Of a DNA stretch of 7,416 bases, positions 6,635 through 7,416 are shown piece after piece. The stretch spans positions 1 through 7,416 of the forward strand of contig CAIKKV010000673.1 in NCBI GenBank assembly GCA_903828035.1. The letters are read 5' to 3'. The translations under genes and the position numbers were made by a program. How positions within the stretch are numbered: position 1 is the first letter of the stretch; each line of letters starts with the position of its first letter. The DNA is from an uncultured bacterium (lineage in GTDB: Bacteria > Verrucomicrobiota > Kiritimatiellia > CAIKKV01). A model generated the notes under the pieces. It saw only the letters and a program-made list of their open reading frames with translations. It searched no databases and was not told where the DNA came from.

Positions 6635-6656
6635 CGGTGGTAACAGACGTTCCCGC

Positions 6657-7416
6657 TTAGCCCAGAATGGCCTTCAGGTCCTCATCGGGCGTCGTGATCG
6701 GCTTCATCCCGAACTGGGTGACCAGCACGTCGAGCACGGCGGGAGAGACGAACGCCGGCAGGGTCGGCCCGAGCCGGATGTTCTTCACGCCGAGCGAGAG
6801 GAGGGTCAGCAGGATGCACACCGCCTTCTGCTCGTACCAGGACAGGATCATCGAGAGCGGCAGCTCGTTCACGGTGCAGTTGAACGCCTTGGACAGCTCC
6901 ACGGCCACCATGATGGCCGAGTAGGCATCGTTGCACTGGCCCATGTCGAGCAGGCGGGGCAGTCCGCCCAGCGTGCCCAGGTCCAGGTGATTGATCCGGT
7001 ACTTGCCGCAGGCCAGGGTCAGGATGATCGTGTTCTTCGGGGTCTTTTCCGCGAACTCGGTGTAGTAGTTGCGTCCGGGCTTGGCGCCGTCGCAGCCGCC
7101 GACCAGGAAGATGTGCTTCAGCGCGCCGCTCTTCACCGCGTCGATGACCGTGCCGGCCACGCTCATCACCGTGTTGCGGGCAAAGCCCGTCTGCAGCGGC
7201 TTGCCGTCCACCGACTGCGTCCAGCCGCCCAGCTCCAGGGCCTTCTTGATGACGGGCGAAAAATCCTTCTTGCCGTCCGGGCCCATCGGGATGTGCGCCA
7301 CGCCGGGGAAGCCGACCAAGGCCGTGGTGTACAGGCGGTCGCCGTAGGCCTTGGGGGGCATCAGGCAGTTGGTGGTGTAGAGAACCGCGCCGGGGAGATC
7401 GGCGAACTCCGTCTGC
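6657..7416 (-). CDS. hcp: Hydroxylamine reductase / hybrid cluster protein, C-terminal part
   Basis: The last 252 codons of an hcp gene; the N-terminal half lies beyond the right edge. Hcp carries a hybrid Fe-S-O cluster and is linked to NO detoxification and S-nitrosylation, with hydroxylamine reductase activity in vitro; it is cytoplasmic. The visible part contains the C-terminal cluster ligands in their family contexts: Cys in YTTNC (visible residue 17, the persulfide-type Cys), Cys in VGGCDGAKPGRNYY (108), Cys in LTLACGKYR (136) and Glu in SWYEQKAV (195). GQCNDAYSA and LGPTLPAF are also diagnostic. There are no frameshifts or missing ligands in this half. The N-terminal Cys cluster that separates Hcp classes is not visible, so the class cannot be given. 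It has its own terminator 22 bases downstream and looks transcriptionally separate from the sugar-type genes. CO dehydrogenase, a structural relative, is excluded by these motifs. Confidence 0.95.
   Translation of the reverse strand, partial: QTEFADLPGAVLYTTNCLMPPKAYGDRLYTTALVGFPGVAHIPMGPDGKKDFSPVIKKALELGGWTQSVDGKPLQTGFARNTVMSVAGTVIDAVKSGALKHIFLVGGCDGAKPGRNYYTEFAEKTPKNTIILTLACGKYRINHLDLGTLGGLPRLLDMGQCNDAYSAIMVAVELSKAFNCTVNELPLSMILSWYEQKAVCILLTLLSLGVKNIRLGPTLPAFVSPAVLDVLVTQFGMKPITTPDEDLKAILG

Larger units (their letters stand above)
6450..6656. other. Intergenic region between hcp and the short oxidoreductase gene
   Basis: A 207-bp gap without a plausible gene. It contains the hcp terminator (6596-6634), a long imperfect palindrome (6527-6585), and about 75 bp next to the oxidoreductase start. 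In that last part a TAAGAT box (6461-6456) lies just before the ATG, but no convincing -35 box accompanies it. A short plus-strand reading frame crosses the gap and the terminator and has no recognisable protein features. Confidence 0.7.

Noticed and set aside
6657..7416. CO dehydrogenase (CooS) as an alternative to Hcp
   Set aside because: The YTTNC, GQCNDAYSA and SWYEQKAV contexts are specific to Hcp, although the two families share ancestry.

Overview
The window is GC-rich and almost fully coding, and every gene I can support is on the minus strand, so transcription runs from right to left. No rRNA, tRNA, CRISPR array, insertion sequence or phage gene is visible. Two Gfo/Idh/MocA-type oxidoreductases, a DapA/NanA-type lyase and secreted proteins, next to a hybrid cluster protein gene, fit a carbohydrate-degrading, probably anaerobic or microaerobic bacterium. 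A PVC-group lineage (Kiritimatiellota, Verrucomicrobiota or Planctomycetota) is my best guess, but no marker gene fixes the taxonomy.

From right to left: (i) the C-terminal part of an hcp-like gene (7416-6657), closed by a strong intrinsic terminator (6596-6634). (ii) A 207-bp spacer (6450-6656) holding that terminator and a separate long imperfect palindrome (6527-6585). (iii) A 321-residue Gfo/Idh/MocA oxidoreductase (6449-5484). (iv) A probable sigma70-type promoter (5459-5487) whose -35 box overlaps the stop codon of that gene. (v) A run of four same-strand genes: a secreted multidomain protein with an N-terminal carbohydrate-binding-like domain (5408-3318), a second, longer Gfo/Idh/MocA oxidoreductase (3296-1944), a dihydrodipicolinate synthase/N-acetylneuraminate lyase-family protein (1887-967), and an exported Ntn-type linear amide C-N hydrolase (choloylglycine hydrolase family) that runs off the left edge (884-1).

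The central genes look like a small catabolic operon. A secreted protein may bind a glycan, a cytoplasmic NAD(P)-dependent enzyme would oxidise or epimerise a sugar, and a Schiff-base lyase would cleave a keto-acid intermediate. The exported amidase could release an acyl or amide substituent, or act independently on bile-salt-like, penicillin-like or acyl-homoserine-lactone amides. The substrate cannot be read from the sequence. The hcp gene has its own terminator and looks functionally separate (nitrosative or redox stress).

I find no clearly novel system. The most interesting points are the secreted protein with a GH42-like C-terminal arrangement but no recognisable catalytic barrel, the exported amidase placed within a sugar-type operon, and the unexplained palindrome.
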